From: Actinomycetales bacterium UBA1416
GTDB taxonomy: Bacteria > Actinomycetota > Actinomycetes > Actinomycetales > Actinomycetaceae
NCBI GenBank assembly: GCA_002304945.1
Contig: DBPQ01000048.1
Coordinates: 8,588-68,649 of the forward strand
DNA length: 60,062 nt
Reading direction: 5' to 3'
Shown: positions 1-7,904 of the stretch, piece by piece
Numbering within the stretch: the stretch's first letter is position 1
Layout: each line of letters begins with the position of its first letter
Notes under the pieces: generated by a model
Told to the model about the DNA's origin: nothing
The model's input: only the letters and a program-made list of their open reading frames with translations
The model's database searches: none
Position numbers and translations under genes: made by a program

Positions 1-516
1 CAGGCCGTCTACGTGCCCGCCGACGACCTGACCGACCCCGCCCCGGCCACCACCTTCGCCCATCTGGACGCCACCACCGTTCTGAGCCGTGCCATCTCGT
101 CCCAGGGCATCTACCCCGCCGTGGACCCGCTGGAATCCTCCAGCCGCATCCTGTCCCCCGACGTGGTGGGCACCGAGCACTACGAAGTGGCCCGCAGCGT
201 GCAGAAGGTGCTGCAGCGCTACAAGGAACTGCAGGACATCATCGCCATCCTGGGCGTCGACGAGCTCTCCGAGGAGGACAAGGTGACGGTGGCACGCGCC
301 CGCCGCATCCAGCAGTTCCTCTCGCAGAACACCTACATGGCGGAGAAGTTCACCGGCGTCGCCGGATCTACTGTGCCGTTGGAGGAGACGGTCGAGGCGT
401 TCAAGCGCATCGCGAACGGGGACTTCGACCACGTCGCCGAGCAGGCGTTCTTCAACATCGGCGGCATCGAGGACCTGGAGCGCAACTGGGCGAGGATCCA
501 GAGGGAACTGCGGTGA
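1..516 (+). CDS. atpD: F0F1 ATP synthase subunit beta, C-terminal part (5' end outside window)
   Basis: This is the last 171 codons of the catalytic beta subunit of ATP synthase. The reading frame is open from the first base and begins inside the conserved stretch QAVYVPADDLTDPAP, followed by ATTFAHLDATTVLSR and the helical C-terminal domain (RVQKVLQRYKELQDI-like segment, ILGVDELSEEDK). The family is usually about 480 residues, so roughly the C-terminal third is present. The TGA stop shares bases with the GTG start of atpC (GTGA overlap), as expected inside an atp operon. The beta subunit works in the cytoplasmic F1 sector and makes ATP from the proton gradient. Confidence 0.98.
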   Translation, partial: QAVYVPADDLTDPAPATTFAHLDATTVLSRAISSQGIYPAVDPLESSSRILSPDVVGTEHYEVARSVQKVLQRYKELQDIIAILGVDELSEEDKVTVARARRIQQFLSQNTYMAEKFTGVAGSTVPLEETVEAFKRIANGDFDHVAEQAFFNIGGIEDLERNWARIQRELR

Positions 517-773
517 ACGTCCGGATCGTCTCCACCGACGAGGTGCTGTGGGCCGGGAAGGCCTCCTCCGTGGTGGTGCCCTCGATCGACGGCGACCTGG
601 GGATCCTCCCGGGTCGCCAGCCGATCCTGGCAGTCCTGCGGGCCGGGAAGGCACGTGTCACGGCGGAGGACGGGGCCGTGCAGTCGTTCGACATCGTCGC
701 CGGCTTCGTCTCGTGCAACGACGACGAGATCGAGGTCGTGGTCGACAACACGGGTGAAGGCTTCGGAGACTGA
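513..773 (+). CDS. atpC: F0F1 ATP synthase subunit epsilon, short actinobacterial form
   Basis: The 86-residue protein starts with GTG at 513, overlapping the atpD stop by 4 nt. It has the epsilon beta-sandwich domain: VRIVSTDEVLWAGKAS, then SIDGDLGILPGRQPILAVL and an IVAGFVSCNDDEIEVVVD end. The C-terminal helical domain of longer epsilon subunits (about 130 residues) is absent, which is common in actinobacteria. Epsilon sits on the central stalk, couples rotation to catalysis, and in long forms inhibits ATP hydrolysis; a short form probably lacks that helical brake. It is the last gene of the atp operon. The next gene begins 5 nt downstream and is likely co-transcribed. Confidence 0.95.
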   Translation: MNVRIVSTDEVLWAGKASSVVVPSIDGDLGILPGRQPILAVLRAGKARVTAEDGAVQSFDIVAGFVSCNDDEIEVVVDNTGEGFGD

Positions 774-778
774 GACCC

Positions 779-1192
779 GTGGACTGGGTCCTGGGTGTCG
801 CTGGCCTGCTGGCCATCACCGCTGCCCTGGTCGTGGTCCTCTACTTCACCCGCATGCGTTCGATCGTCTCGCGCGTGGGGTCCTTCGAGTGCGCCCTGAG
901 GGTGGGAGGCTCCCGTTCCTGGTCCAACGGCTACGCCACCTACGGGGCGGACCGGATCGACTGGTTCCCGGTCGCCTCGCTCCGGCTCGGGCCGCGCCAC
1001 ACCTGGCGGAGGGGTGCGGTCGAGGTGCTCTCGGCCACCCCACGGCGGTCGGAGGCGACGGGCCGTGACGTCGTCGACGTCTCGATCACGGACGGCGGGC
1101 GCGCCTTCGACCTCGTGGTGCAGGCCGAGGCCTACCTGGGCCTCCGCTCGTGGCTCGAAGCGGCCCCGCCGGCGCCCGTGAGCTTCCAGTAG
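779..1192 (+). CDS. DUF2550 family membrane-anchored protein
   Basis: The 137-residue protein starts with GTG at 779, five nt after atpC. It has one N-terminal transmembrane segment (about residues 4-22, VLGVAGLLAITAALVVVLYF), then a basic stretch and a soluble domain with FECALR, GYATYGADRIDWFPVASLRLGPRHTWRR and a VDVSITDGGRAFDLVVQ end. This matches the actinobacterial DUF2550 family, which is characteristically found directly after atpC. No enzymatic motif is visible. The function is unknown; the position suggests only co-expression with ATP synthase. Confidence 0.85.
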   Translation: MDWVLGVAGLLAITAALVVVLYFTRMRSIVSRVGSFECALRVGGSRSWSNGYATYGADRIDWFPVASLRLGPRHTWRRGAVEVLSATPRRSEATGRDVVDVSITDGGRAFDLVVQAEAYLGLRSWLEAAPPAPVSFQ

Positions 1193-1195
1193 GCT
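1190..1195 (+). promoter_or_regulatory. -10-like hexamer 6 nt before the nucS start
   Basis: TAGGCT ends 6 nt before the GTG at 1202 and overlaps the DUF2550 stop codon. No Shine-Dalgarno sequence fits, so a leaderless transcript is the simplest reading. A -35 element is not obvious. Confidence 0.45.
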
Positions 1196-1201
1196 GCCCG
1201 G

Positions 1202-1897
1202 GTGCGAATCGTCGTCGCCACCTGCACGGTGGACTACAGCGGCCGGCTCGACGCCCACCTCCCGCGCGCCACGCGCGTCCTCATGGTGAAGGCTGACGGC
1301 TCGGTGCTCGTGCACGCCGACGGCGGCTCCTACAAGCCGCTGAACTGGATGTCCCCGCCGTGCAGCCTCGCCGTCCGGGAACCCGACGCCGACCTCGCCG
1401 CCGAGGGGGTCCGCGAACTGTGGACCGTGCAGCACGCGAAGAGCGACGACCGACTGGTGGTGCGCATCCACGAGGTCCACTCCGACACCTCGCACGTCCT
1501 GGGCGCGGATCCGGGCCTCGTGAAGGACGGCGTCGAGGCACACCTCCAGAAGCTCCTCGCCGAGCAGGTCGAGGTGCTCGGGGCGGGTCACACCCTGGTG
1601 CGGCGGGAGTTCCCGACGGCGATCGGCCCCGTGGACCTCGTGGTGCGAGGGCCGGGCGGGGCGACCGTCGCGGTCGAGGTCAAGCGGCGGGGTGACATCG
1701 ACGGCGTCGAGCAGCTCACCCGGTACCTCGAGCTGCTGAACCGGGATCCGCTCCTCGCCCCAGTCGCGGGCGTCTTCGCCGCCCAGGAGATCCGGCCCCA
1801 GGCTCGTGTGCTCGCGGAGGACCGTGGCATCCGGTGCGTCGTCCTCGACTATGCGGCTCTCAAGGGCACCGACGATCGGCAGTCCCGGCTGTTCTGA
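1202..1897 (+). CDS. nucS: Endonuclease NucS (EndoMS), mismatch-specific
   Basis: The 231-residue protein matches NucS in length. The N-terminal domain opens with MRIVVATCTVDYSGRLDAHL and contains LVHADGGSYKPLNWM. The RecB-like nuclease domain carries GPVDLVVRG (Asp145) and VAVEVKRRG (Glu159, Lys161), the family's metal-dependent catalytic residues. The last five residues, QSRLF, resemble a sliding-clamp-binding motif, which fits known recruitment of actinobacterial NucS by the beta clamp. In actinobacteria that lack MutS/MutL, NucS makes double-strand cuts at mismatches. It starts with GTG at 1202, 9 nt after the DUF2550 gene. Confidence 0.95.
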   Translation: MRIVVATCTVDYSGRLDAHLPRATRVLMVKADGSVLVHADGGSYKPLNWMSPPCSLAVREPDADLAAEGVRELWTVQHAKSDDRLVVRIHEVHSDTSHVLGADPGLVKDGVEAHLQKLLAEQVEVLGAGHTLVRREFPTAIGPVDLVVRGPGGATVAVEVKRRGDIDGVEQLTRYLELLNRDPLLAPVAGVFAAQEIRPQARVLAEDRGIRCVVLDYAALKGTDDRQSRLF

Positions 1898-1996
1898 CGG
1901 CGTGATCTTCCTCATGTGAGCGCGTCGTCGCTGGTCAGCGCGCTACTGGCGCGGAGGGTCACAGGCAACGGCGGCATGATCCCCGAGGGTCGGCGA

Positions 1997-2027
1997 TAGC
2001 CTGAAGCCACTGTTGACCAACGAGAGG
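1997..2027 (+). promoter_or_regulatory. Candidate promoter and ribosome-binding site deciding the start of the 2034 gene
   Basis: A -10-like TAGCCT lies at 1997-2002. A Shine-Dalgarno GAGAGG lies at 2022-2027, six nt before the ATG at 2034. This favours ATG 2034 over the in-frame TTG at 2013, which is too close to the -10 for a normal leader and lacks a ribosome-binding site. No convincing -35 is seen. Confidence 0.45.
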
Positions 2028-2033
2028 CACTAC

Positions 2034-3803
2034 ATGGCAATGCCCGGAATGGGCGCGCTCCCCTTCGACGGCGGGTGCGGATTCAGGGTCTGGGCTCCCC
2101 ACGCGACGGGTGTCACCGTCATGGGGGATTTCAACTGGTGGAACGGCGGATCGCACTGGCTGTCCGCCGAGGGCAACGGCTACTTCTACGGCGAGGTCCC
2201 GGGTGCGAGAATCGGGGACCACTACAAGTTCGTCATCTTCACCCCGAACGGGGTCTTCGACAGGATCGACCCCTGGGCCCGGGAGGTCACCAACTCCGTG
2301 GGCCACGGCGTCATCCACGACCACGGATGGTTCGACTGGCAGGGCGACGACTACGACTGCCCCTCCCACCACGAGCTGGTGATCTACGAGATGCACGTGG
2401 GCTCGTTCGTGGGGGGCTGGGAGGGTTCGGTGGGCACCTTCCACTCGCTGGTCGAGAAGCTCGGCCACTTCGAGCACCTCGGCGTCAACGCCGTCCAGCT
2501 CATGCCCGTGATGGAGTTCGCCGGCGACCGGTCGTGGGGCTACAACCCCGCGCACATCTTCGCGGTGGAGAGCGCCTACGGTGGGCCGGACGGTCTCAAG
2601 ACGTTCGTGCGCGAGGCCCACAAGCGCGGGATCGCGGTCCTCCTGGACGTGGTCTACAACCACTTCGGGCCCTCCGATCTCGACCTGTGGCGCTTCGACG
2701 GCTGGTCCGAGAACGACAAGGGCGGCATCTACTTCTACAACGACGGCCGTGCGTCGACCCCCTGGGGCGAGACGCGGCCCGACTACGGCCGTCCCGAGGT
2801 GCGCTCCTTCATCAGGGAGAACGCGCTCATGTGGTTGCGGGACTACCATATCGACGGCCTCCGCTACGACATGACCGCGTACATGCGCAGCGTGGACGGC
2901 CGGGGTGACGACCTGCCGGACGGCTGGTCCCTCATGCGCGAGATCAACGAGGCCATCCGGGCCGAGTTCCCCGGGCGCATCCTGATCGCCGAGGACCTCC
3001 GCGGCGAGTCCCACCTGAGCAGCACCGGACCCGACGGGGCGCACTTCCACGCCCAGTGGGACCCCGGCTTCGTCCACCCGGTGCGCCGGGCGGCCACCAC
3101 CCCCTTCGACGGCGACCGCTCGCTGGCGGAGGTGCGCGACGCCGTCGCGCGCTCCTACGGGGACGCCTTCCAACGCGTCATCTACACCGAGTCACACGAC
3201 GAGGTCTCCAACGGCCGGTCCCGGGTGCCCAACGAGGTCAACCCCTGGGACCCCACGGGCTGGCACGCCCAGAAACGCTCGACCCTGGCCGCCAGCCTCG
3301 TGTTCACCTCACCGGGCATCCCCATGCTGTTCCAGGGGCAGGAGTTCCTCCAGGGCGGCTGGTTCCGGGACGACGTGCCGCTCGACTGGTACATGAACGA
3401 TCGCTTCCAGGGGATCGTCAGGCTCTACCGCGACCTCGTCCGGCTGCGCCGCAACTTCGAGGACGACACCCGCGGCCTGCGGGGGCACGGCCTCGACGTG
3501 CACCACGTCCACCAGGACATGAACATCCTTGCGTTCCACCGCTGGGAGTTCGGCGGGCCGCACGACGACGTCGTGGTGGTCGCCAACCTCGGCGGCGTCC
3601 CGCGGGGCGACTACCGCATCGGGATGCCCGCCGCGGGGCTGTGGCGCCTGAAGTTCAACTCGGACGCACGCCACTACTCCGAGATCTTCTCCGACCACCC
3701 GGCCACCGACGTCGTGGCATGGGACGAGCCACAGGACGGCAAGCCGGCCCGCGCCGCCCTCGAGATCGGCCCGTACTCGGTGCTGGTCTACTCCCGCGCC
3801 TGA
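2034..3803 (+). CDS. GH13 alpha-glucan branching-type enzyme with N-terminal CBM48
   Basis: The protein is 589 residues from ATG 2034. An N-terminal CBM48-like domain (CGFRVWAPHATGVTVMGDFNWW, about residues 15-95) precedes a GH13 barrel. The barrel has region I DVVYNHFG (Asp205), region II GLRYDMTAY (nucleophile Asp279), region III ILIAEDLRG (acid/base Glu320) and region IV YTESHDE (His388, Asp389). A C-terminal all-beta domain ends ALEIGPYSVLVYSRA. These features fit 1,4-alpha-glucan branching enzymes, but the sequence differs clearly from the classical GlgB at 11065. It probably forms alpha-1,6 branches or transfers glucan, though amylolytic activity cannot be excluded. It stands about 7 kb from the main glycogen cluster, next to a degenerate GH1 gene. 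Confidence 0.8.
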   Translation: MAMPGMGALPFDGGCGFRVWAPHATGVTVMGDFNWWNGGSHWLSAEGNGYFYGEVPGARIGDHYKFVIFTPNGVFDRIDPWAREVTNSVGHGVIHDHGWFDWQGDDYDCPSHHELVIYEMHVGSFVGGWEGSVGTFHSLVEKLGHFEHLGVNAVQLMPVMEFAGDRSWGYNPAHIFAVESAYGGPDGLKTFVREAHKRGIAVLLDVVYNHFGPSDLDLWRFDGWSENDKGGIYFYNDGRASTPWGETRPDYGRPEVRSFIRENALMWLRDYHIDGLRYDMTAYMRSVDGRGDDLPDGWSLMREINEAIRAEFPGRILIAEDLRGESHLSSTGPDGAHFHAQWDPGFVHPVRRAATTPFDGDRSLAEVRDAVARSYGDAFQRVIYTESHDEVSNGRSRVPNEVNPWDPTGWHAQKRSTLAASLVFTSPGIPMLFQGQEFLQGGWFRDDVPLDWYMNDRFQGIVRLYRDLVRLRRNFEDDTRGLRGHGLDVHHVHQDMNILAFHRWEFGGPHDDVVVVANLGGVPRGDYRIGMPAAGLWRLKFNSDARHYSEIFSDHPATDVVAWDEPQDGKPARAALEIGPYSVLVYSRA

Positions 3804-3848
3804 CCCCCGTCGCGGGCGGCAGGGGGCCGCTGTGGGAGACTGTGGGCC

Positions 3849-4961
3849 ATGGAGCGCGACACCGACCGGGCGGTCCGCCTGGGGGCGGCCGCAGCCGAGG
3901 CGGACGGCTGCCTGCCCCTCCTCGACGCCCTCGGCGCAGAGTCCCTCCGGTTCCCCGTGCCGTGGCAGCACCTCCAACCCACGGGGGCGGGCGGCCTCGA
4001 TGGCCCGGCGCTCGCGGTGCTCCGGGACGTGCTCGACGCGTTGGACGGGGCGGGCATCCGCCCCGCGATCGTCCTGCAGGGGGCGGGCCTCCCCGAGCCG
4101 CTGCGGGCCGCCGGGGGGTGGACCGACCGCACCACCGCGGAGGCCTTCGGGTCCTACGCCGGGGCCCTGGCACGGGCCCTCGGGGACCGCGTCGCCCTGT
4201 GGACCACGGTGGACGACCCCTGGTCGAGCGCCTTCGCCGAGCACACCGGGGGCGCGGCGTTCGCCGCGGCCCACCACCTGGCACTCGCCCACGGTCTCGC
4301 CGCGGCGGCCCTGCGTCGAGAACTCGGCGACGGGGCCGCCGTCGCCGTGTCGCTCCGCCTGCACGTCACCCTCCCCGAGGACGAGGGGGACGCCGCTCAC
4401 CTCGAGGCCGTGCGTCACCGGGACCTGGTGAACAACCACGTCTTCCTCGGCCCGATGCTCGACGGCTCCTACCCGACGGACCTGATCGCCCGCACGCGGC
4501 ACCTCACGGACTGGTCGTTCGTCCGGCCCGGCGACCTGCACGTCACCCGGTGCCGGCTCGACTCCCTCCAGCTGCAGCCGCGCGACCCCGCGGTGGCCCG
4601 CCCGGGCCGGCAGGCCGACAACGTCCACGTCCTCGAGCCGGTGTCGTTCGATCCGGTCGAGGTCCTCAGCGATGTCCTGCGGGCGGTCGACGGCGTGTTC
4701 CCCGGTGTCCCGCTGTCCGTCCTCAGCTCACCCGCCTCGGCGGCGGACCTCGACCGCACCCTGGCGGCGGTGGAGGAGGCCGCGGCGGACGGGATCGACC
4801 TGCGGGAGCACCTCCTCGTGGTCGACGGACTCCCGCCCGAGGTGGTCGATGCCCACGCCCGGGCCGTCGCGGAGCGGCGCGCCGCCCGCGCCGCCCGCGA
4901 GGTGGTGGAGGAGCCCGCCGCCACCGGCCTGTTCCGGAGACTGCTGCGGAGGAGGAACTGA
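3849..4961 (+). CDS. GH1-fold protein lacking both catalytic glutamates (probable pseudoenzyme)
   Basis: The 370-residue protein aligns by eye along most of a GH1 beta-glucosidase: SLRFPVPWQHLQPTGAGGLD, then LPEPLRAAGGWTDRTTAEAF, then LGDRVALWTTVDDPWSSAF, then ADGIDL near the C-terminus. The family's acid/base motif T-x-N-E-P reads TVDDP (residues 120-124), so Glu is Asp. The nucleophile motif ITENG is replaced by VLSSP around residue 293. The sugar-contacting His of the HWDLP-type motif is also missing (QGAGLP). It is shorter than typical GH1 enzymes (about 450). The frame is intact with no internal stops, so it looks maintained rather than decayed. The ATG at 3849 is the first start; the stop overlaps the next gene (TGATG). 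A binding or regulatory role is inference. Confidence 0.75.
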   Translation: MERDTDRAVRLGAAAAEADGCLPLLDALGAESLRFPVPWQHLQPTGAGGLDGPALAVLRDVLDALDGAGIRPAIVLQGAGLPEPLRAAGGWTDRTTAEAFGSYAGALARALGDRVALWTTVDDPWSSAFAEHTGGAAFAAAHHLALAHGLAAAALRRELGDGAAVAVSLRLHVTLPEDEGDAAHLEAVRHRDLVNNHVFLGPMLDGSYPTDLIARTRHLTDWSFVRPGDLHVTRCRLDSLQLQPRDPAVARPGRQADNVHVLEPVSFDPVEVLSDVLRAVDGVFPGVPLSVLSSPASAADLDRTLAAVEEAAADGIDLREHLLVVDGLPPEVVDAHARAVAERRAARAAREVVEEPAATGLFRRLLRRRN

Positions 4962-5254
4962 TGCGCCGGTCCCGCAAGCGGCCGTACGGAGCCGGTCACG
5001 TCCCGCTGGACATGGACAGGCTCCAGTCGATGGCGCGCACCGAGGAGGGGCCGGGTGGCTTCAGCCACACCGTCCGGCAGGTGCGCGGCTCCGACAAGGC
5101 CTACACCTGCCCGGGCTGCAACCGCAGCATCCCAGCGGGGACCACCCACGTCGTCGCATGGTCCAACGACCACCTCTTCGGGGCGGACGCGGCGCTGGCG
5201 GAGCGGCGGCACTGGCACACCGGGTGCTGGCGCTCCGCGCGCCGCACGCGCTGA
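4961..5254 (+). CDS. Small conserved Cys/His protein (annotated 'ATP/GTP-binding' in relatives)
   Basis: The 97-residue protein starts at ATG 4961 behind a strong GGAGGA ribosome-binding site and overlaps the GH1-like gene (TGATG). A basic N-terminus (MRRSRKRPYG) is followed by a predicted zinc-binding region: TCPGCNRSIPAGTTHVVAW (CxxC at about residues 48-51) and RRHWHTGCW (His, His, Cys). This arrangement is a known conserved actinobacterial small protein that databases often label ATP/GTP-binding although no P-loop is present here. I see only a probable metal-binding knuckle. Translational coupling suggests equimolar expression with the GH1-fold protein. Confidence 0.75.
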   Translation: MRRSRKRPYGAGHVPLDMDRLQSMARTEEGPGGFSHTVRQVRGSDKAYTCPGCNRSIPAGTTHVVAWSNDHLFGADAALAERRHWHTGCWRSARRTR

Positions 5255-5296
5255 CTCCGCCGCCGCACGCGCCGGTTCTCTGCGACCATGGTCCCC

Positions 5297-6109
5297 ATGA
5301 GTGACATCGCCCTGCACTTCGACGCCCGGCCCTCCGGGATCCCCCTCGTCCTTCTCCCCGCGTTCCCGCTGGACGGCAGGATGTTTCGCGGTGTCCGCCG
5401 TCTTCTCGACGGCTGGGTGATCACCGTGGACCCGCCCGGCTTCGGCGACTCGGCCCCCCCACGTGCGGTGGCGGCCCACCTGGGTGACCGTGCGACGCCG
5501 TCGCTGGAGACCTACGCGCGCGCCCTCGCCCGTGCCCTCGACGACGCCGGCGCGGACCGCATCGTGCTGGCCGGGGTGTCGATCGGGGGCTACACGACCA
5601 TGGCGTTCGCCGAGCTCTTCCCCGAGCGGCTGGCGGGAATCGGCCTGCTGGACACGAAGGCGGAGGCCGACGACCTCGACATGCAGGAGTACCGGCTGCG
5701 GATGGCCGACGCGGTGGCCGCCGACGAACCCACCGGCCGCTACCTCGCCCCGCTCCTCGACCACGTCGTCTCGCCGTACACCAAGCAGGAGCGGGAGGCG
5801 CTCTTCGAGCACCTCGCGGAGAGCTTCGAGCAGGCTCCCGCCGCCGGGATCGCCTGGGCCCAGCGGGCCATGGCCGCCCGGCCGGACCGGCTGGACGTGC
5901 TGCGCCGGCTCCGCGTCCCCGCCCTCGTGCTGCGCGGGGAGGACGACGCGGTCTCGAGCCACGCGCAGATGTCCGCGATGGCCGAGGCCCTGGGGACCAC
6001 GCTCGTCGAGATCCCGCGGGCCGGTCACATGGCGGCCGCCGAGGACCCGGAGCCCGTCGCGCGCGCCCTCGCCGACCTCTGGGATCGGGCCCGCGCCGCG
6101 GCGCCCTAG
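5297..6109 (+). CDS. Alpha/beta hydrolase
   Basis: The protein is 270 residues from ATG 5297; an in-frame ATG at 5288 would add three residues. It has the alpha/beta-hydrolase fold order: LVLLPAFPLDGRMF (oxyanion strand), VDPPGFGDS, nucleophile elbow GVSIGGY (Ser95), a helical cap, LVLRGEDDAV (acid Asp) and RAGHMAA (catalytic His). The complete triad predicts an active serine hydrolase; the substrate is not apparent. The stop codon lies at the beginning of a 13-bp tandem repeat (6108-6172) shared with the convergent neighbour. Confidence 0.85.
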   Translation: MSDIALHFDARPSGIPLVLLPAFPLDGRMFRGVRRLLDGWVITVDPPGFGDSAPPRAVAAHLGDRATPSLETYARALARALDDAGADRIVLAGVSIGGYTTMAFAELFPERLAGIGLLDTKAEADDLDMQEYRLRMADAVAADEPTGRYLAPLLDHVVSPYTKQEREALFEHLAESFEQAPAAGIAWAQRAMAARPDRLDVLRRLRVPALVLRGEDDAVSSHAQMSAMAEALGTTLVEIPRAGHMAAAEDPEPVARALADLWDRARAAAP

Positions 6110-6172
6110 CTCTCGCCGTCAGCTCTCGCCGTCAGCTCTCGCCGTCAGCTCTCGCCGTCAGCTCTCGCCGTC
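6108..6172. repeat. Five perfect tandem copies of a 13-bp unit
   Basis: AGCTCTCGCCGTC occurs five times without variation. The first copy supplies the last two bases of the TAG stop of the plus-strand hydrolase. The last copies encode the C-terminal end and TGA stop of the minus-strand gene; read on the minus strand each unit is GACGGCGAGAGCT, giving DGES then stop in one frame. Because 13 is not a multiple of 3, copy-number change would move the minus-strand frame, but every frame meets a stop within the array or its neighbourhood. Confidence 0.97.
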
Positions 6173-6586
6173 GTCCCGCCAGCCGGGGAGCACCCGCTCG
6201 AGGGCATCGGCGAGGTCGATGGAGTCGCCGTCCCGGCCGCCCGCGCCGAGCACAAGCGGCGGGGCGATCGGCGTGAGGTGGATTCCGCGGAGCCGGTCGA
6301 GGACACCGAGGGGCGCACTGAGGACGTAGAGCTTCCCGTCCGTGCCGACACCCATCGACTGGTCCCCCCGCACGTACCATCCCTCGATGTCCGACGTCGC
6401 CCTGCCGCGGCCGCCGTACCCGGTGACCACCAGGCGGGCCGTCGGCAGCTCCGCCCGTAGCGCCGCCGCGGTGAACTCGTCCAGCATGGCCTGCGCGCGG
6501 GCGCTCTCGGCCTCCTGGCGCCGACGCAGGCGGTCGGCGTGCTCCTCGGCCGCCTCGCGGCGACGCTCCGTCCAGTCGGAAGTCAC
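6158..6586 (-). CDS. Conserved hypothetical actinobacterial protein
   Basis: The 142-residue protein starts with GTG at 6586. An N-terminal helix rich in Arg, Glu and Ala (about residues 1-45) is followed by a domain with VTGYGGRGRATSDIEGWYVR, GTDGKLYVLSAPLG, PPLVLGAGGRDGDSIDLADALE and an LPGWRDDGES end. I recognise the pattern (GGRDGDSIDL, LPGWR) from uncharacterised actinobacterial proteins but know no function. The final four residues and the stop lie in the 13-bp tandem repeat. TAGGCT lies 6 nt before the start codon, suggesting leaderless expression. Confidence 0.75.
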   Translation of the reverse strand: MTSDWTERRREAAEEHADRLRRRQEAESARAQAMLDEFTAAALRAELPTARLVVTGYGGRGRATSDIEGWYVRGDQSMGVGTDGKLYVLSAPLGVLDRLRGIHLTPIAPPLVLGAGGRDGDSIDLADALERVLPGWRDDGES

Positions 6587-6592
6587 GATTCC

Positions 6593-6598
6593 AGCCTA
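6593..6598 (-). promoter_or_regulatory. -10-like hexamer for the 6586 gene
   Basis: On the minus strand TAGGCT is followed by 6 nt and the GTG at 6586. No ribosome-binding site is present between them. Confidence 0.45.
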
Positions 6599-6618
6599 GC
6601 GGCGGGGGAGGGCCGCGG

Positions 6619-7779
6619 TCACTCCGTCGCGGGTGGTGGCGGCGGGGCGCTCTGCGTGCCCGAGGTGAGGAGAGAGCGCATCTCGTCGAGGTAGCTCGAG
6701 ATGGAGTCGCGTTGCCGCGACAGCTCCGCGACCCGTGCGTCGGCCTCACGCCGCGCCTCGCCGGCAGCCTCCTCCGCCTCGGCGCGCAGGCGTGCCGCCT
6801 CGTCCCGCGCCTTGGCGAGGAGCTGATCCGCCTCCGCCCGCGCCTCCTCGAGGCGCTGCCGTGCCCGCTCGTCCGCCTCGGCGCGCACCTGCTGGGCGCG
6901 CTCGAGGGCGACCCGCACCTGTTCCTCCGCGGCGCGCCCCTGCGCCCGGGCGGTCTCGACCACCTCCGCGTGGGACTCACGGGCCTTGTGGAGCCGCTGC
7001 GCGTTGCCCTTCTCCGCCAGCTCCCGTGCCAGGGCCAGTTCCCGGTCCAGGGCGGCGCGCACGGACCGGGCATCCGCCACGGCCTGCTCGCGAAGGGCCG
7101 AGGCATCCGCCTCCGCCGCACGCCGCAGATCGTCGAGCTCGCGCATCGTGGTGTCGCGGAGCTCCTGGAGCTCGGTGTCGTGGTCCTGGTGCTGCTCGAG
7201 GACCTGCCGCTCCGCGGTGGCGCGGGCCGCGGCGAGCTCGTTGTCCACCTCGGCGCGGGTCTGCGCCAGTTCGGCGGCGAGCTCGGTCCGGAGGCGTTCG
7301 GCCTCGCGCTCCGCGGACGCGACCAGTTCGACGGCGCGGGCACGCGCGTCCTCCAGGGTGGTGGTGGCCTCCCCGCGGGCCGACTCGAGCTCGTTGGCGG
7401 CGTCGAGCCGTGCGGCCGCGAGCACCTGAGCGGCCTCCTGGGCGGTCCGCGCCGACAACGAGTCGGCCTCCGCCCGCGCTCGCCGGACCTCCTCCTCGGC
7501 CTCCTGCCGCGAGCGCAGCGTGAGGGCCTCCGCCTGCTCCTCCGCGGTCCGCAGCAACTGCTCCAGGCGGGCGCCGAGGCCGGCGTAGGTGGGCCTGGCC
7601 TGCTCCCTGAGCTGGCGGGATGCGGTCGCCAACTCCGACTCGAGCCGGACCACCCGTGCGTCGAGGGTGTCGACCTCGCGCCGGGCCCCCTCGAGCGACG
7701 CCGTGAGGTCGGCGATGCGCTGGTCCACCTGGGCACGGTCGTAGCCACGCATCACGACCGGGAACTCCTCGCCGTTCAC
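6619..7779 (-). CDS. DivIVA-domain long coiled-coil protein
   Basis: The protein is 386 residues from GTG 7779, which has a GAGGAGA ribosome-binding site 5 nt upstream. The N-terminus FPVVMRGYDRAQVDQRIADL has the DivIVA-type start (hydrophobic-x-R-G-Y-x-x-x-x-V-D). Nearly all the rest is an Ala/Glu/Arg/Gln coiled coil without proline, about residues 15-365, ending in a proline-rich tail (QSAPPPPPATE). This resembles actinobacterial polar-growth and cytoskeletal proteins (DivIVA/Wag31, FilP/Scy-like), which scaffold cell-wall synthesis at poles or septa. It is longer than Wag31 (about 260), so a paralogous scaffold is more likely than the essential DivIVA. It is divergent from the 7988 membrane protein. 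Confidence 0.75.
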   Translation of the reverse strand: MNGEEFPVVMRGYDRAQVDQRIADLTASLEGARREVDTLDARVVRLESELATASRQLREQARPTYAGLGARLEQLLRTAEEQAEALTLRSRQEAEEEVRRARAEADSLSARTAQEAAQVLAAARLDAANELESARGEATTTLEDARARAVELVASAEREAERLRTELAAELAQTRAEVDNELAAARATAERQVLEQHQDHDTELQELRDTTMRELDDLRRAAEADASALREQAVADARSVRAALDRELALARELAEKGNAQRLHKARESHAEVVETARAQGRAAEEQVRVALERAQQVRAEADERARQRLEEARAEADQLLAKARDEAARLRAEAEEAAGEARREADARVAELSRQRDSISSYLDEMRSLLTSGTQSAPPPPPATE

Positions 7780-7904
7780 GCCTGTCTCCTCGCCTCGTCG
7801 ATGGCCCACAGCCTAGCGTCCCCCGCTGCCGGGCCGTCCGAAACCACGGCACACGACGTCGCCGCCGGCCCCCCGTCGGGCCGTTCATGTGGAATCATCA
7901 CAGA

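Noticed and set aside
2013..2033. TTG start seven codons upstream for the GH13 gene
   Set aside because: ATG 2034 has a well-spaced GAGAGG; the TTG has no ribosome-binding site and the extra residues are not conserved in the CBM48 domain.
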